NCBI RefSeq assembly: GCF_009801115.1
Contig: NZ_VTOL01000001.1
Span: 620,001 to 684,000, forward strand
Direction: 5' to 3'
From: Dyadobacter sp. 3J3
GTDB taxonomy: Bacteria > Bacteroidota > Bacteroidia > Cytophagales > Spirosomataceae
DNA length: 64,000 bases
Below, in pieces: positions 54,873-63,790 of this stretch. A program made the translations under genes and the position numbers. The first letter of the stretch is position 1; each line of letters begins with the position of its first letter. Below the pieces are notes generated by a model. It saw nothing but the letters and a program-made list of their open reading frames with translations. It was not told the DNA's origin and did not search any database.

Positions 54873-57455
54873 ATGAAATATTATCTGACAATACTTTCCT
54901 GCTTCATTTTGATCAATGTTTTTGGTCAAAATCCAAAAACATTATCCCTTGGCAATAAAAATATACAGATTTCCTGGCAGCATACTGCGGAAGGTTATCG
55001 TATTGAAAAAATTGCGATAAATAAAAATGGAAAATGGATTTCCGACCTGGCACCTTCGGGTGAGTATACCTTACTTTTTTCAGAAACAAAACCTTCATCA
55101 GAATCCGCAGAGACCTTTGACAAAATAACTGGCGGCAAATTCCCTGAGGATGCTTATCATTATCAGAAGCAGCAATGGAAAGAAAGCACAACGGCAGTTT
55201 CCTTAAATACAGCAGGAAAAGCATATCATTTTTTCCCAAAAGCAGTAAAAATAATTAACAAAAACCACCTTCAATTTACCGAAGAAACGGAAGTTGCGAC
55301 TATCATTTCAGACTGGACTCTGGACACAAAATTTACATCTGATATTCTGGTAAGCCAAAAACTAATCCCCAAAAAGAAAGGTTTCTTTTCGCTGGCTACG
55401 CCTACTCTGGCTTCTTTGCCAGTCGAAAAAATGTCATGGGTTTCGGTTCCGGGGTATTTTCAGGGAAATTTCATGCAGGAAAATTTCGCGCTGGCCTATG
55501 CATATGGGCATGGAATTCCAAGTCGACCTATTGTCTATCGTGAACGTTGTGCAAGTACATTAAGTCCTCTGATGAGTTCAAAAAATGGGATTACGCTATC
55601 GATAATCCCTGAACCAGGTTTAGCTCGCGATCCCTGGGCGAAAGACAAAATCACGCAAACGGACTGGTTTATCGGTTTGTCGCACATGAACCGAAAATCA
55701 CAATTATCACCGACGCTGTATTATCCGGTTTTGGGTGAGGAGAAGTCGGAAAGAGATACCGGACAGGATATCAATTATGCTTTTCGGTACAGTTTGATTT
55801 CCGGCGACTGGTTTCAGGCCCTCAACCACGGGATTTATGATGTGTATGATTTCAAACAGGGATTGGCACTTCGCCAGAGCAAACAATCTTTAACCGACCG
55901 CATTGAAAAAATGCATCATTACCTCATCAACCCAAAAACTTCGCTTTGGAATATTGAAGAATATAAAGGGAAACAAATTGGCGCACAGTCTTACATGGGA
56001 GGTGTTGTCGGCTCAAACAAGGACGCGATGAAAAATTCTGATTATGGTGCGATGTGGATGCTCGCGCACGAAACCCAGGATCCGGAATTGACACAAAAAG
56101 TACTTCCTCCCGCGGAAAATTTCAAACTGGTTCAGCAGCAAACTGAAAACGGATTTTTCAAGGGCGCCGTGGAAGGACAATATTACCTGGCTAAAAGTAA
56201 AAAGTTCGTGGAAGAATGGGGCGAGGTCATGGAGCCTATCGCACTGACTTATTATGTAATGCTGGATATTGGTAATATGCTACTTTTTGAGCCAAAAAAT
56301 CAGGAATTAAAAGCACGGTTGATTTTGGGCGCGGAGCGTTTACTTGCCTGGCAAAAGCCGGATGGAAGTTTCGCCGTTGCTTATGACAAAAAAACGGAAG
56401 ATGAAATTTTTAAAGACATAAAAGACGTTCGGCCAACCTTTTACGGATTATTGGTCGCTTACCGGATTTTAAAAGATGAAAAATACCTGAAAGCAGCGCA
56501 AAAAGGGGCAGACTGGTTTATAAACAATGCTGTTGAAACCGGCTCATTTCTGGGCGTATGCGGAGATGCACGGTATGCTCCCGATTTTGCAACCGGGCAA
56601 TCAGCCCAGGCTTTGCTTGATCTTTATGATTTTACAAATGATGAGCGCTATAAAAAAGCTGCGATTACCACGGCTAAAATCTATATCAGTTCCATTTATA
56701 CGCATCCTATTCCTTCCAAAAAAATAAAAATTGTTAATGGTGTCGAAAAAGAGGACTGGGAAATCAGCCAGGCCGGAATAAGTTTTGAACATGGCGGAAT
56801 ATTTGGTTCAGCCACACGCCTCGGCCCTATTCTACTAGCCAGTCACGCAGGTATGTTTCTGAGAATATTTCAAATGACCGGAGATCAGATTTTTGCAGAT
56901 ATGGCAAGATCCGCCGCCATTGGACGTGATGCTTTCGTAGATCCGAAAACCAGTGTCGCTTCGTATTACTGGCAGGCTATGAACAAAGGCGCAGGCCCAT
57001 ATCCGCATCATGCCTGGTGGCAAATTGGCTGGATTACAGATTATTTACTATCGGAAGCTGCACTAAGATCGGACGGAAAAGTTAGTTTCCCGAGAGGTTT
57101 TGTGACGCCAAAAGTTGGTCCGCATCAGAGTTATGGCTTCGAAACCGGAACTATTTATGGTAACAAAGCCGATCTGGTAATCCGCGAAGGTTTTGTTCAA
57201 ACTAACCAGCCGGTTATAGATTATATTTTGGCAGAAAACGGTAAAAAAAATGAGGCATTCATTATTCTGCTGAATGATCGTTCGCAGTCCACATCAGGAA
57301 AAATCACTTTAAATCCGGAGAATTGGATGTCAGGAAAAAAGATCTCGAAAATCCGTAATATGAAATCAAACCAAACAATGCCAGCAAAAGATAATTCTAT
57401 TTCCTACAATATTCCAGGTTTTGGCATTGAAGTAATTGCTGTCCAGTTTGATTAA
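54873..57455 (+). CDS. Secreted 860-aa protein, probable (alpha/alpha)6-type glycan-active enzyme, unknown function
   Basis: 860 aa with a signal peptide (MKYYLTILSCFILINVFGQ). The N-terminal about 330 residues look beta-rich (a sandwich-like region). The middle and C-terminal part (about 340-720) has helical-hairpin repeats typical of six-hairpin glycosidase folds: MLDIGNMLLFEPKNQEL, RLILGAERLLAWQKPDGSFAVAYD, TFYGLLVAYRILKDEKYLKAAQKGADWFINN, FATGQSAQALLDLYDFTNDERYKKAA and GPYPHHAWWQIGWITDYLLSEAALR. I know no family by name for it. Position in the locus suggests polysaccharide breakdown. Confidence 0.75.
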   Translation: MKYYLTILSCFILINVFGQNPKTLSLGNKNIQISWQHTAEGYRIEKIAINKNGKWISDLAPSGEYTLLFSETKPSSESAETFDKITGGKFPEDAYHYQKQQWKESTTAVSLNTAGKAYHFFPKAVKIINKNHLQFTEETEVATIISDWTLDTKFTSDILVSQKLIPKKKGFFSLATPTLASLPVEKMSWVSVPGYFQGNFMQENFALAYAYGHGIPSRPIVYRERCASTLSPLMSSKNGITLSIIPEPGLARDPWAKDKITQTDWFIGLSHMNRKSQLSPTLYYPVLGEEKSERDTGQDINYAFRYSLISGDWFQALNHGIYDVYDFKQGLALRQSKQSLTDRIEKMHHYLINPKTSLWNIEEYKGKQIGAQSYMGGVVGSNKDAMKNSDYGAMWMLAHETQDPELTQKVLPPAENFKLVQQQTENGFFKGAVEGQYYLAKSKKFVEEWGEVMEPIALTYYVMLDIGNMLLFEPKNQELKARLILGAERLLAWQKPDGSFAVAYDKKTEDEIFKDIKDVRPTFYGLLVAYRILKDEKYLKAAQKGADWFINNAVETGSFLGVCGDARYAPDFATGQSAQALLDLYDFTNDERYKKAAITTAKIYISSIYTHPIPSKKIKIVNGVEKEDWEISQAGISFEHGGIFGSATRLGPILLASHAGMFLRIFQMTGDQIFADMARSAAIGRDAFVDPKTSVASYYWQAMNKGAGPYPHHAWWQIGWITDYLLSEAALRSDGKVSFPRGFVTPKVGPHQSYGFETGTIYGNKADLVIREGFVQTNQPVIDYILAENGKKNEAFIILLNDRSQSTSGKITLNPENWMSGKKISKIRNMKSNQTMPAKDNSISYNIPGFGIEVIAVQFD

Positions 57456-57503
57456 AAATCAAGAATCAGTTAAAAATTTAATTCATCTAACACGCCTTAG
57501 CGC

Positions 57504-59222
57504 TTGAACTCACCCATTGATACCGCCGTCATTTTTATCTTTTCGGCCTTCGTTTTGTTTATAGGAATGCTCTTTGTCCGAACAGGCCGAAACATGAAAT
57601 CCTTTTTTGCCGGAGGAGAATCCGTGCCGTGGTTTATTGGAGGACTTTCTCTTTTTATGAGTTTTTTCTCAGCCGGAACATTTGTCGCCTGGGGTGCCAT
57701 AGCTTATAAATATGGCTGGGTTTCTGTCACGATTCAATGGACGATGTGCATCGGAGCACTGATCACGGGAATCTGGCTGGCACCAAAATGGAAAGCAACC
57801 GGCGCATTAACCGCCGCAGAATTTGTAAAAGAACGTTTGGGACTGACTGTACAAAAAACGTTCATCTACATTTTCACATTGGTTTCTCTTTTTATCAAAG
57901 GGTCGGTTTTATATCCGGTGGCAAAACTTGTCAGCGTTTCGCTCGGATTTCCGCTAATACCAAGCACTATTGTTTTGGGAATTATGATGATCGCTTATAC
58001 TGCGGTTGGCGGATTATGGGCCGTCATGGTGACTGATATTCTGCAATTTGTCATTTTAACAGCAGCCGTTTTCATCATTTTACCTTTATCCTTAAATGCA
58101 GCTGGCGGCTGGGAAACGGTTACCGCAAAAGCACCAGACGGATTTTTCGATCTTCTAAATGGCGAATATACTTTCGGATTCATCATCGCTTTTACACTTT
58201 ACCACATTTGTTACATCGGCGGCAACTGGACTTTTGTACAGCGTTATACCAGCGTCGACAGCGGAAAATCAGCCAGGAAAGTTTCATTTCTATTTGCAGG
58301 ATTATACCTGATCAGCCCGATAATCTGGATGTTGCCTCCCATGATTTACCGTACAATTAATCCAGACCTGGTAGGCCTGGATACTGAAAATGCCTATTTA
58401 AAAGTTTGTCAGCTGGTTTTACCTCCTGGTTTAATGGGATTGATGTTAACAGGCATGTATTTCTCAACATCCGCCTCTGCCAATACCACCTTGAACGTTG
58501 TGTCAGCTGTTTTTACGAATGACATTTACAAAGGCATGATTAATCCGCTAGCGTCAGATAAAAAACTGATGTCCATTGCTCGTTTGTCATCGCTTGTGTT
58601 TGGAATTGGAATGATCATAATTGCCTTGCTGGTTCCGGCTGCCGGTGGAATTGTTGAGGTCGTTTTGAGCATTGGAGCCGTTACCGGCGGACCATTACTA
58701 GCGCCTGGGTTATGGGCATTGTTTTCAAAAAAATTGACTGGAAAAGCTACACTCTGGATAACTGGTTCTACCCTATCGGTCAATTTACTTTTCAAAATTA
58801 TTCTGCCCTTAACCGCCGGTTTTAAACTGAACCGCTCCGAAGAAATGCTTCTGGGGATTGGTTTGCCTATCATATTACTGGCAATTAATGAATGGCTTTT
58901 ATCCCGAAAAACGGCTACAAGTTCAGAATATGAAGTGTATCAGGCTGTAATGACGCAAAGAAAGTTTGATTATCTGGAAAGTTCAGAAGAGGAAAAAACG
59001 GAGGCTAGCAGGCAAAATCAGTTTGGCTTGAAAGTCATTGCGGGCGCATTGGCTTTCACCTCTTTTCTATTATTCGTTTTGAGTGCTTTAACAACAATCG
59101 GCTCCACATTAACGGCTGCCATTGCATTTGGAATTCTCTTAACAGCAATCATCCCCTGGCGCGCATCCCGAGAGATTAAACTCGTCCCAACGGAAACAAC
59201 AGAAAAAATCCTCCACTCCTGA
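57504..59222 (+). CDS. Sodium:solute symporter (SSS family)
   Basis: 572 aa beginning with TTG at 57504; the next in-frame ATG (57555) would cut into the first helix. About 13-14 membrane helices. Family features: FFAGGESVPWFIGGLSLFMSFFSAGTFVAWGAIAYKYGW at the N-terminus (core helix with the conserved Gly-Gly), FLFAGLYLISPIIWMLPPMIY, and MLTGMYFSTSASANTTLNVVSAVFTNDIY. It probably imports the sugar or uronate released by the locus with Na+. Ends 22 bp before the GH2 gene. Confidence 0.93.
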   Translation: MNSPIDTAVIFIFSAFVLFIGMLFVRTGRNMKSFFAGGESVPWFIGGLSLFMSFFSAGTFVAWGAIAYKYGWVSVTIQWTMCIGALITGIWLAPKWKATGALTAAEFVKERLGLTVQKTFIYIFTLVSLFIKGSVLYPVAKLVSVSLGFPLIPSTIVLGIMMIAYTAVGGLWAVMVTDILQFVILTAAVFIILPLSLNAAGGWETVTAKAPDGFFDLLNGEYTFGFIIAFTLYHICYIGGNWTFVQRYTSVDSGKSARKVSFLFAGLYLISPIIWMLPPMIYRTINPDLVGLDTENAYLKVCQLVLPPGLMGLMLTGMYFSTSASANTTLNVVSAVFTNDIYKGMINPLASDKKLMSIARLSSLVFGIGMIIIALLVPAAGGIVEVVLSIGAVTGGPLLAPGLWALFSKKLTGKATLWITGSTLSVNLLFKIILPLTAGFKLNRSEEMLLGIGLPIILLAINEWLLSRKTATSSEYEVYQAVMTQRKFDYLESSEEEKTEASRQNQFGLKVIAGALAFTSFLLFVLSALTTIGSTLTAAIAFGILLTAIIPWRASREIKLVPTETTEKILHS

Positions 59223-59244
59223 AAAACCTAAATCCCTTATTATC

Positions 59245-61275
59245 ATGTCAATAAAGAAATTATTTTTAGTACTGATGTTATTATTTTCACCAAACTTGTA
59301 TTCTTTTGGTCAGTATAAAATCAGTCAGCCAAACGCTATTCCGCTGCATGGCGAATGGTCTTTCGCGCTGGATCCGGCCGAAATGGGACAGATCGGAAAA
59401 TGGTATGAAGCCAAGGCCGACAACAACCGTTTTGACAAAGTAACCGTTCCACATTGCTTCTCTGCGGATTTAAGATACCAGTTTTATAACGGAACCGTTT
59501 GGTATCGAAAAACTTTTCCCTGGAAAATAACTTCGGGTAAGCGTATCATTCTCCATTTTGATGCTGCTTATTACAAAACAAATATCTGGCTGAACGATCA
59601 AAAAGTGGGTGTTCATGAAGGTGGTTATACGCCATTCAGCTTTGATATTACTGACTTTCTAAAAGATGGTGAAAATCTTTTGGCTGTTTCTGTAAACAAC
59701 GATACCTGGAAAGTGGGCACCATTCCCGGCGCCAAAGACAACAATAAAATTAATGATGCTTTTATGGGCTGGGTTAATTACGGCGGACTTATCCGTCCTA
59801 TTTATTTGACCGTTGAGCCGGAAGTTTATGCTGATAATATCAAGATCGAAAGTACGCCTGATCTGACAAAAGGAACTGCAAATTTGACTACAAAACTGCG
59901 AATCAAAAATGCCTCAAAACAAGCAATTTCCCCGAAAGTAAATTATTTGGTTCAATTTAAAGACAAAACTGTCGCTCTGAATTGGAAAACAAAATCAGCC
60001 ACGATCCAGTCAGGACAAACGGGAATAATTGAAGCGGAAACAAATCTTTCAGCAGTGCAGGTGAAACTCTGGAATCTGGATGATCCGAATCTTTATCAAT
60101 TTTCAGCGATCATTGGCTCTGATACCATTACGTCAAATTTTGGGATCCGAAAAGTTGAAATAAAAAATGCACAGTTGCTGCTGAATGGGAAATCACTTCG
60201 TTTGGGTGGCGGAAATCGTGTTGTTGATTATCCCGGTTTAGGTTCTATGGAACCGGATTGGCTTGTCGAAAAGGATTTCCGTTTGATGAAGGAAGCGGGA
60301 ATGGAATTTCAGCGTTTGACACATTATACTCCTTCTGAATATTTCTACGATCTGGCTGATAAATACGGTATGCTGATTATTTCTGAGGCAGGAAACTGGC
60401 AGCTCACACCCCGACAAATGGACAACGATAGTATGCGGACAAAGTTCCGCTCACAGTTTCAGGAAATGGCCGAACGTGACTGGAATCACCCGAGCATTAT
60501 CGCCTACAGTGTTGGGAACGAGTACGAATCAAAATCGCAGCCAGGACTAAAATGGACCAAAGATATGATCCAGAATGCGCGGGAGCTCGATCCAACAAGA
60601 TTATACACTTTTGCCAGCATGTATTTGAACACGTTTCCTGAAAAACCGGAAGATGAAGCCAGTCAGTATGCGGATTTTATTTGTACAAACACCTATGGAA
60701 ACCATGCAAAAGTCCTGGATCATATCCACAAATTATATCCCGAAAAGCCCATCCTTATCAGCGAATGGGGTGTTAGAGCAGATAATAATAATGGAGGTGA
60801 AGCAGCGCAGGCACAACATATCCGTGACGTAGTAGCCGAAGTCAGAAAAAGGCCATACGTGATCGGGACTTCCTGGTGGACTTACAATGATTATCAAAGT
60901 CGGTACCACGGAACAAACGCCAATGGATATCGTCCGTGGGGAATTGTCGGCCCCGACAGATCGCTACGACCTGCTTATAAATCTCATCAGGAAGAAATGT
61001 CACCGGTTATAATTGAAAAGGTAAGTTTTAAAACAGGTGAACAAGGGCAACATCAGCTTGTATTGAAACTTACCGCCCGTGCCGATTTCCCTTCTTATGC
61101 CGTGAAAGGATTTTCCCTAAAAACAGAAAATGGTATGTATTCGATCCCGGATTTAAACCCAGGTGATAGTAGAGAAGTTACAATAACCGTTTCCGGTTTT
61201 GACAAAAAACTCCTTGTAACCATCATGAAACCAACCGGTTATTCTGCCGGCATCAAAGAAATAGAATTGAAATAA
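59245..61275 (+). CDS. Secreted GH2 beta-glycosidase (beta-galactosidase / beta-glucuronidase family)
   Basis: 676 aa with a signal peptide (MSIKKLFLVLMLLFSPNLYSFGQ). GH2 order: sugar-binding jelly roll (about 30-190: WYRKTFPWKI, FDAAYYKTNIWLNDQKVGVHEGGYTPF), immunoglobulin-like domain (about 195-305) and a TIM barrel (about 306-595). The acid/base Glu is E426 in YSVGNEYES and the nucleophile is E507 in ILISEWGVR. The protein is shorter than E. coli LacZ and closer to the beta-glucuronidase and uronidase type. The exact sugar cannot be read. Start at ATG 59245, directly after the symporter. Confidence 0.93.
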   Translation: MSIKKLFLVLMLLFSPNLYSFGQYKISQPNAIPLHGEWSFALDPAEMGQIGKWYEAKADNNRFDKVTVPHCFSADLRYQFYNGTVWYRKTFPWKITSGKRIILHFDAAYYKTNIWLNDQKVGVHEGGYTPFSFDITDFLKDGENLLAVSVNNDTWKVGTIPGAKDNNKINDAFMGWVNYGGLIRPIYLTVEPEVYADNIKIESTPDLTKGTANLTTKLRIKNASKQAISPKVNYLVQFKDKTVALNWKTKSATIQSGQTGIIEAETNLSAVQVKLWNLDDPNLYQFSAIIGSDTITSNFGIRKVEIKNAQLLLNGKSLRLGGGNRVVDYPGLGSMEPDWLVEKDFRLMKEAGMEFQRLTHYTPSEYFYDLADKYGMLIISEAGNWQLTPRQMDNDSMRTKFRSQFQEMAERDWNHPSIIAYSVGNEYESKSQPGLKWTKDMIQNARELDPTRLYTFASMYLNTFPEKPEDEASQYADFICTNTYGNHAKVLDHIHKLYPEKPILISEWGVRADNNNGGEAAQAQHIRDVVAEVRKRPYVIGTSWWTYNDYQSRYHGTNANGYRPWGIVGPDRSLRPAYKSHQEEMSPVIIEKVSFKTGEQGQHQLVLKLTARADFPSYAVKGFSLKTENGMYSIPDLNPGDSREVTITVSGFDKKLLVTIMKPTGYSAGIKEIELK

Positions 61276-61344
61276 TCATTGATACTATGCCATAAACGGG
61301 AGATAACGGTTGGCCAAAACCTCCTGCCCTAACGCGACTTAACC

Positions 61345-63621
61345 ATGATAAAAGAAGAATTCATCTACAAAAGATCACCAAAAACCATATCTCTTGCAGC
61401 AGATTTAGTAATCGTCGGAGGTGGATTGACAGGAACCTGCGCGGCCATTACCGCGGCACGGACAGGAATGAAAGTAATTGTTGTGCAGGACAGGCCCGTT
61501 TTAGGCGGGAATGCGTCAAGCGAAGTCCGTTTGTGGGTTTTGGGCGCAACTTCGCATATGGGCAATAACAATCGTTGGGCACGGGAAGGCGGCGTGATCA
61601 ATGAAATTATGCTGGAAAATATTCATCGGAATCCTGATGGAAATCCACTGATTTTTGATACTGTTTTATTGGAAAAAGTGGTTGAAGAAAAGAATATAAC
61701 CTTGTTATTAAACACGGCTGTTTTTGATTTAGATAAATCTGCGGAAGATATCATTTCGTCCGTCCATGCTTTTTGCAGCCAGAATAGTACGCAATACAAA
61801 ATCAGCGCTCCTTTGTTTTGTGATGCCTCCGGCGATGGAATCGTAGCTTTTCTGGCAGGTGCAGCATTTCGTATGGGTGCCGAATCTCAGGAAGAATTTG
61901 GCGAGAAATTTGCACCGGACAAAGCGTACGGTGAGTTACTAGGCCACTCAATGTATTTCTATTCAAAAGATGTCGGTCGACCGGTCAAGTTTACGGCGCC
62001 GTCTTTTGCTTTGCAGGATATTACGCAGATTCCGCGTTATAAAACTTTTAACCCGAAAGATTTTGGTTGCCGGTTGTGGTGGCTGGAATATGGCGGTCGT
62101 ATGGATACTGTTCATGACACCGAAACGATCAAATGGGAATTGTGGAAAGTGGTGTACGGTGCCTGGAATTATATCAAAAATTCAGGCCTATTCCCCGAAG
62201 CCGAAACCATGACTTTGGAGTGGGTCGGTACTATCCCCGGAAAACGTGAAAGCCGTCGTTTTGAAGGTGATTATATGCTTAAACAGCAGGATATTGTCGA
62301 ACAAAAACAATTTGAAGATACGGTTGCATTTGGCGGATGGAGTATTGATTTACATCCGGCAGACGGAATTTATAGCGATCAGGCCGGTTGTAATCAGTGG
62401 CACGGAAAAGGCGTTTTCAGTATTCCCTACCGTACTTATTACAGTAAAAACATTAATAACCTGTTCATTGCCGGGCGCATTATTAGCACAACACACGTGG
62501 CTTTTGCGTCAACCCGCGTGATGGCAACGAGCGCTCATGGCGGACAAACCGTGGCTATTGCGGCTTCGTTGGCAAAAAAATACGGTGTTTCTCCAAGAGA
62601 AGTGGGCACGTTGCATTTAGCAGAATTACAGCGTGAGTTGATAAAATCAGGTCAATATATTCCGCACTTGAAATTGTCAGATTCGGAAGATCTTGCTCAA
62701 AACGCAATCAGCATTCAGGCAAGTTCCTCTTTAAAATTAAAAGAAATTCCTGCTGCCGATCATTGGGCTCTGATTATACATTCGGTCGGTCAAATGTTAC
62801 CGGTTACTGTCGGTAAAATGCCATCCGTTACGGTTTGGGTTGATGCGGATGAAGAAATAAATCTGGCCGTTGAGTTACGAAAAAGCAGCAAGTCTTTTAA
62901 CCATACCCCGGACGTTACACTGCAAACAAAAACAGTTTCTTTGAAAAAAGGGAAACAGGAAATTACGTTGGATTGGCAAACAGAATTTGATGAAGCTTGT
63001 TATGCTTTTGTTTGTTTTATAAAAAATGAAAGTGTTAAAATTCAATATAGCGAAAAGCGGATTTCAGGAATTGTTACGGTCTTCAATGCAATAAATCCTG
63101 CCGTTTCAAATTATGGGAAACAACAACCTACCGAAGATATTGGTGTGGATACTTTTGAATTCTGGTGTCCCCAGCGAAGACCGGAGGGAAGAAATATTGC
63201 GATGAAATTAGATAGCGAAATAAATATTTTTGAGCCGGAAAATTTGAGAAACGGTTTGCAACGACCGATCGCCAGTCCGAATGCCTGGGTTGCAGCGTAT
63301 GCTGACAGAAACCCCACAATTAATCTCAATTGGGCAGAGCAAACAAAGATTTCAAGCATTGAATTCGTTTTTGACGCAGATTACGATCACCCGATGGAAA
63401 ATGTCATTTTTGTACATCCCGAAACCGTCATGCCATTTTGCGTTACTGACTTAAAAATTTTTAACGACAAAGGTGAAGTTATAGGCTCAATAGAAAATAA
63501 TCATCAAAACAGAAGAACAATAACCCTGAGCAACCCTGTTTTTACACAATTTTTCAAAATTGAATTGGCTAATTCAAATGATAATACGCCGGTTTCTTTG
63601 TTCGAAATTCGCTGTTATTAA
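61345..63621 (+). CDS. FAD-dependent oxidoreductase with a discoidin-like C-terminal domain
   Basis: 758 aa with no signal peptide. Residues about 20-430 are an FAD-binding domain of the FAD_oxidored (PF12831-type) group: LVIVGGGLTGTCAAITAAR with GGGLTG at 25-30, RPVLGGNASSEVRLWV, DASGDGIVAFLAGAAFRMG, and a late FAD block NLFIAGRIISTTHVAFASTRVMATSAHGGQTVAIAASLA. From about 440 the protein is beta-rich; the last about 115 residues (SPNAWVAAYADRNPTINLNW, CVTDLKIFNDKGEVIG, FFKIELANSNDNTPVSLFEIRCY) look like a galactose-binding / F5-8C fold. It is the last gene of the locus. Such enzymes probably oxidise a sugar alcohol or uronate; the substrate is unknown. Confidence 0.8.
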   Translation: MIKEEFIYKRSPKTISLAADLVIVGGGLTGTCAAITAARTGMKVIVVQDRPVLGGNASSEVRLWVLGATSHMGNNNRWAREGGVINEIMLENIHRNPDGNPLIFDTVLLEKVVEEKNITLLLNTAVFDLDKSAEDIISSVHAFCSQNSTQYKISAPLFCDASGDGIVAFLAGAAFRMGAESQEEFGEKFAPDKAYGELLGHSMYFYSKDVGRPVKFTAPSFALQDITQIPRYKTFNPKDFGCRLWWLEYGGRMDTVHDTETIKWELWKVVYGAWNYIKNSGLFPEAETMTLEWVGTIPGKRESRRFEGDYMLKQQDIVEQKQFEDTVAFGGWSIDLHPADGIYSDQAGCNQWHGKGVFSIPYRTYYSKNINNLFIAGRIISTTHVAFASTRVMATSAHGGQTVAIAASLAKKYGVSPREVGTLHLAELQRELIKSGQYIPHLKLSDSEDLAQNAISIQASSSLKLKEIPAADHWALIIHSVGQMLPVTVGKMPSVTVWVDADEEINLAVELRKSSKSFNHTPDVTLQTKTVSLKKGKQEITLDWQTEFDEACYAFVCFIKNESVKIQYSEKRISGIVTVFNAINPAVSNYGKQQPTEDIGVDTFEFWCPQRRPEGRNIAMKLDSEINIFEPENLRNGLQRPIASPNAWVAAYADRNPTINLNWAEQTKISSIEFVFDADYDHPMENVIFVHPETVMPFCVTDLKIFNDKGEVIGSIENNHQNRRTITLSNPVFTQFFKIELANSNDNTPVSLFEIRCY

Positions 63622-63655
63622 TATCGGAGAATTAATATATAATGGTTTAAAAAAC

Positions 63656-63681
63656 GACGGATCTTCGGGTTCGTCTTTTTT
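63656..63681 (+). terminator. Strong terminator of the second SusC/SusD locus
   Basis: An 8-bp stem (63656-63663 with 63668-63675, two G-U pairs) closed by a C-UUCG-G tetraloop and followed by six T residues, 35 bases after the FAD gene stop. Confidence 0.9.
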
Positions 63682-63685
63682 ATTC

Positions 63686-63716
63686 TTTGAAAGCTAATAT
63701 TTTGATACTAAATTTG
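63686..63716 (+). promoter_or_regulatory. Consensus Bacteroidota promoter
   Basis: TTTG (63686-63689), exactly 19 bases, TAAATTTG (63709-63716). A complete match to the TTTG / TAxxTTTG consensus; transcription should begin near 63720 and serve the gene cut at the window end. Confidence 0.7.
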
Positions 63717-63790
63717 CACCTCAAATAGCAAACACTAGTTTGCTATTTTATTCATGTTTTACTCTATCATAATAGTATACTAGATAGACT

